Shown: positions 61,861-64,000 of the stretch, piece after piece
Position numbering within the stretch: the first letter of the stretch is position 1
Layout of the letters: each line of letters opens with the position of its first letter
Source: Strigamia acuminata
Lineage: Eukaryota; Arthropoda; Chilopoda; Geophilomorpha; Linotaeniidae
Reading direction: 5' to 3'
Length of the DNA: 64,000 nucleotides
Assembly (NCBI GenBank): GCA_949358305.1
Contig: OX442314.1
Location: 19,089,060 to 19,153,059 of the forward strand
Notes under the pieces: generated by a model
What the model saw: only the letters and a program-made list of their open reading frames with translations
Told to the model about the DNA's origin: nothing
Database searches by the model: none
Translations under genes and position numbers: made by a program

Positions 61861-63525
61861 ATTATATTACATTTAATTAATCAAATATAAAACTATATTT
61901 AAAAATTATATATTTTTCTAACCATATGGGATCTTCGGCCGATGGATGCCTCGACCGGCTTTTCTTCTATTTCAACTGTAGCAGTTGTGCCGTTTCTCAT
62001 TCCGAATACTGGTACCTCCCACTACGCTATCTCTTTATTGGCTTTTAGACTAAAAAAAACCTGATTTCTCAAAGCAACTCTTTTAAATTTCAACCCTATT
62101 TCCTCTTTGTCATCAAATACCAAAAAAAGCGTATTTTATTTTCCCTTCTTACATTGCTCCTGCATCCATTAGGTTCTCTCCTATTGTTGTACTATGCATT
62201 TCTCCATCACCATCAATAAAATAAAGCTATTCTTCCCTCTCCCTTTGCTCCCTATCTTCCTTGTGTAAACATTCTCCTAGTCATCTCCAATCTCATTATC
62301 CCTACTTTTTTCCCATCCACATTGCAGCTTTTCTATACAAAGCAATACATCACCTCTGTTTTTATTCTTGTAACTTCTCCACTAACAAGACCCAAACTCT
62401 GCTTAAAATTAATGAGACACAACACCACTAATAATCAAGCCTTCTATCTAGGATTGGCTTTTCCAGTCTCTTTTAGCTCACAAGTACCTGACCCCTACTT
62501 CGCCATCATTAGGCTAACAATAGCACAGACAGTTTGGCTTCTGATCAGGTTGAGGCTGATAGAGGTACTAAGGTTTTTGTTCCTTTTGTGATCAAACCAA
62601 TTGGTGGCTTGACATTGATCTGTGAGATCTTTTTTTTTCTATAAGTGTGGGATTTTCTGATCAGGCCTATTACTTTTTTTTTCTTTTTTCTCTTTTTGTA
62701 TACAAAAAACAGTTTTGATATCGATTTTTTTGTTTTGAAAAGAGAAGATTATAGAATTTTTTTTTTTTTTTAAATAAAGTCATCCAGATTTCCATTTTTT
62801 TCACTTTGCAATGTTGTCTTTTAGTACAGCAATAGCAAACCAATGAATCAAAAAGTGGGACTTTCTATATTTTTTTCTCTTCTTTTTGGTTCCTTAGAAC
62901 TCGGTGTATAGAAATGCTAAACCGGGATAATATACAACCCTATAAAGTGAATCGTTAGACTTTCTATCACAAAGCCACCCCCATAAACAAGTGAATTCGC
63001 GGACAAGTTAGCATTTCAAATGTGACTTTTTCTTCTCATTTGAAATCATAACTCACGTGGATTATATTCTAAAGTGAGCAGATCAAAGTATCATTTCTAA
63101 TTCAGTTGGTCAAACAACTCGGAAACTTCGTAAATATCCTTCCTCTAAAAATGAAAAAAAAAGGTAATGTGTTTCCATTACAATAATTTTCACACTTCGT
63201 TGCCCACACAAAGAAAAAAAAATTTAAAATAAAAATATTCCGGAAAAAACTTTTAAAATATTTTTACCAATAAAAAATGCAATACCATACAACCCGAAGT
63301 ACAACAACGCAGCAATAATGGCCTGGGTTGATCACACATAATTATTATTAGTAAAAAAAATTTGGCGAAATTCAGAAAATAAATGTGAGGCAAATTTCAT
63401 CTCAACATGTCTAAATGTGTTTTCTTTATTGTGATAGAACAACCATTACTATAACAATCAATACAAGTAACATTATATATTGTTGATACCAATATTGTAC
63501 GTCACAATATAATTATTAAATAGTA
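61861..63525. other. Gene-free stretch with pyrimidine-rich tract
   Basis: About 62040-62330 is pyrimidine-rich on the plus strand and ends in CACATTGCAG, which resembles a splice acceptor. The frame after it (62322-62591) shows no recognisable domain. T runs near 62680-62700 and 62757-62772 follow. No gene was called. Confidence 0.45.
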
Positions 63526-63605
63526 CAGTAGAGCTTCGATTATCCGAACTAATTGGGGACATGGGTGTTCATAAAACCGAACTGTTCGGATAATCGATCA
63601 TTAGG
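63526..63605 (+). mobile_element. pogo/Tigger-type element terminus
   Basis: CAGTAGAGCTTCGATTATCC starts right after a TA dinucleotide (63524-63525), and GTTCGGATAATCGA repeats the inner part in inverse orientation at about 63584-63597. CAGTNRANCYTCGATTATCCGAA-like ends with internal GGATAATCGA repeats are typical of pogo/Tigger elements of the Tc1/mariner superfamily (family knowledge). No transposase is visible, so this is a relic or short non-autonomous copy. Confidence 0.6.
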
Positions 63606-63727
63606 TTTATACACATACTGTACTACGTATGAAAATAAAAAGTCATTAAAATATAGTTAGAAAGCATCAAAACAGACCAAAAATGGATAAAAACCGTAAA
63701 AAAAAAACACTAAAAACCGATTAAAAA

Positions 63728-63984
63728 TACCGTATTTTACCGATTAAGAGTCGCCCTCGAATAGTAACCGCGGCTGAGACACCAAGAATACCGTATTTTT
63801 GCAAAAGTACGGTATTGTTTCCGTATTTAATCTCACGAACGATGAACGTACGCTTCGTTCATGATGTTCAGGCTTCGTTTGTTACATTAAACAAATGTAT
63901 GAAACGAAAAACTGAAATTGTAATTGCTGACAAAAATGGCAGTTTTGAATATGAGCCGCGGCTATTAATCGATAAACTACGGTG
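63728..63984 (-). mobile_element. MITE, family 1 copy 2 (inverted relative to 19945-20187)
   Basis: The left end TACCGTATTTTACCGATTAA matches the copy-1 TIR exactly through this block; the right end is degraded (ATCGATAAACTACGGT). The right half is the reverse complement of the copy-1 left half over about 110 bases ('ttacattaaacaaatg', 'gaaattgtaattgctgacaa', 'atggcagttttgaat'). An extra AATACCGTA / TACGGTATT hairpin sits inside (about 63788-63817). The element reaches within 20 bases of the window end. Confidence 0.75.
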
Positions 63985-64000
63985 TGTGAAAATCGTCAAA

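Noticed and set aside
1-64000. CRISPR arrays, bacterial operons or phage genes
   Set aside because: No regular direct repeats with unique spacers, no ribosome-binding-site-spaced gene clusters and no dense coding were seen. The window is eukaryotic.

Overview
This window reads as nuclear DNA from an animal, most likely an invertebrate. It is about two-thirds A+T by eye, has long A and T runs throughout, and contains no operons, no rRNA or recognisable tRNA, and almost no protein-coding sequence. Two intronless genes with their own poly(A) signals, a set of short non-autonomous DNA transposons (MITE-like), and many kilobases of non-coding DNA make up the 64 kb. The species cannot be fixed from the sequence. 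The gag protein has an SAP-like N-terminus that, from memory, recalls Ty3/gypsy gags of arthropods, especially chelicerates; this is only a hint.

Layout. 1-17000: gene-free and AT-rich, with a few islands of more complex sequence (about 2000-2240, 9215-9285, 12540-13460). 17000-20540: a transposon-rich patch holding two relics (17001-17092, 17190-17264), a triplicated 30-base motif (17601-17860), a small hairpin element with a poly-G loop (18165-18275), a 243-bp MITE with TIRs and a TA duplication (19945-20187) and another inverted-repeat element (20230-20540). 20540-38900: a gene desert with several complex islands that could be cis-regulatory (22380-22860, 26220-26720, 31250-31470, 35770-36680), a (TTTC)n tract and a relic at 25501-25680.

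38974-40385 is a compact, complete-looking Pol II gene: TATA box, initiator-like site, intact 344-codon gag with a CCHC zinc knuckle, poly(A) signal. No protease, reverse transcriptase or integrase follows, so it is a candidate domesticated gag. 44446-44928 encodes a 160-residue secreted, helical, orphan protein whose mature part lacks cysteine and shows an internal repeat. 45000-64000 is again gene-poor, with four inverted-repeat elements (51297-51692, 57845-58210, 59430-59980, 63728-63984), a pogo/Tigger-type terminus (63526-63605) and a second copy of the AT-rich repeat seen at 25.5 kb (61455-61860).

The low gene density, the complex islands, over-represented AAGATGGC (YY1/Pho-like) sites and four CTCF-like cores in a convergent arrangement fit a regulatory landscape around a developmental gene outside the window. 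That is inference. No exon of such a gene was recognised, and introns of a large gene would look the same.
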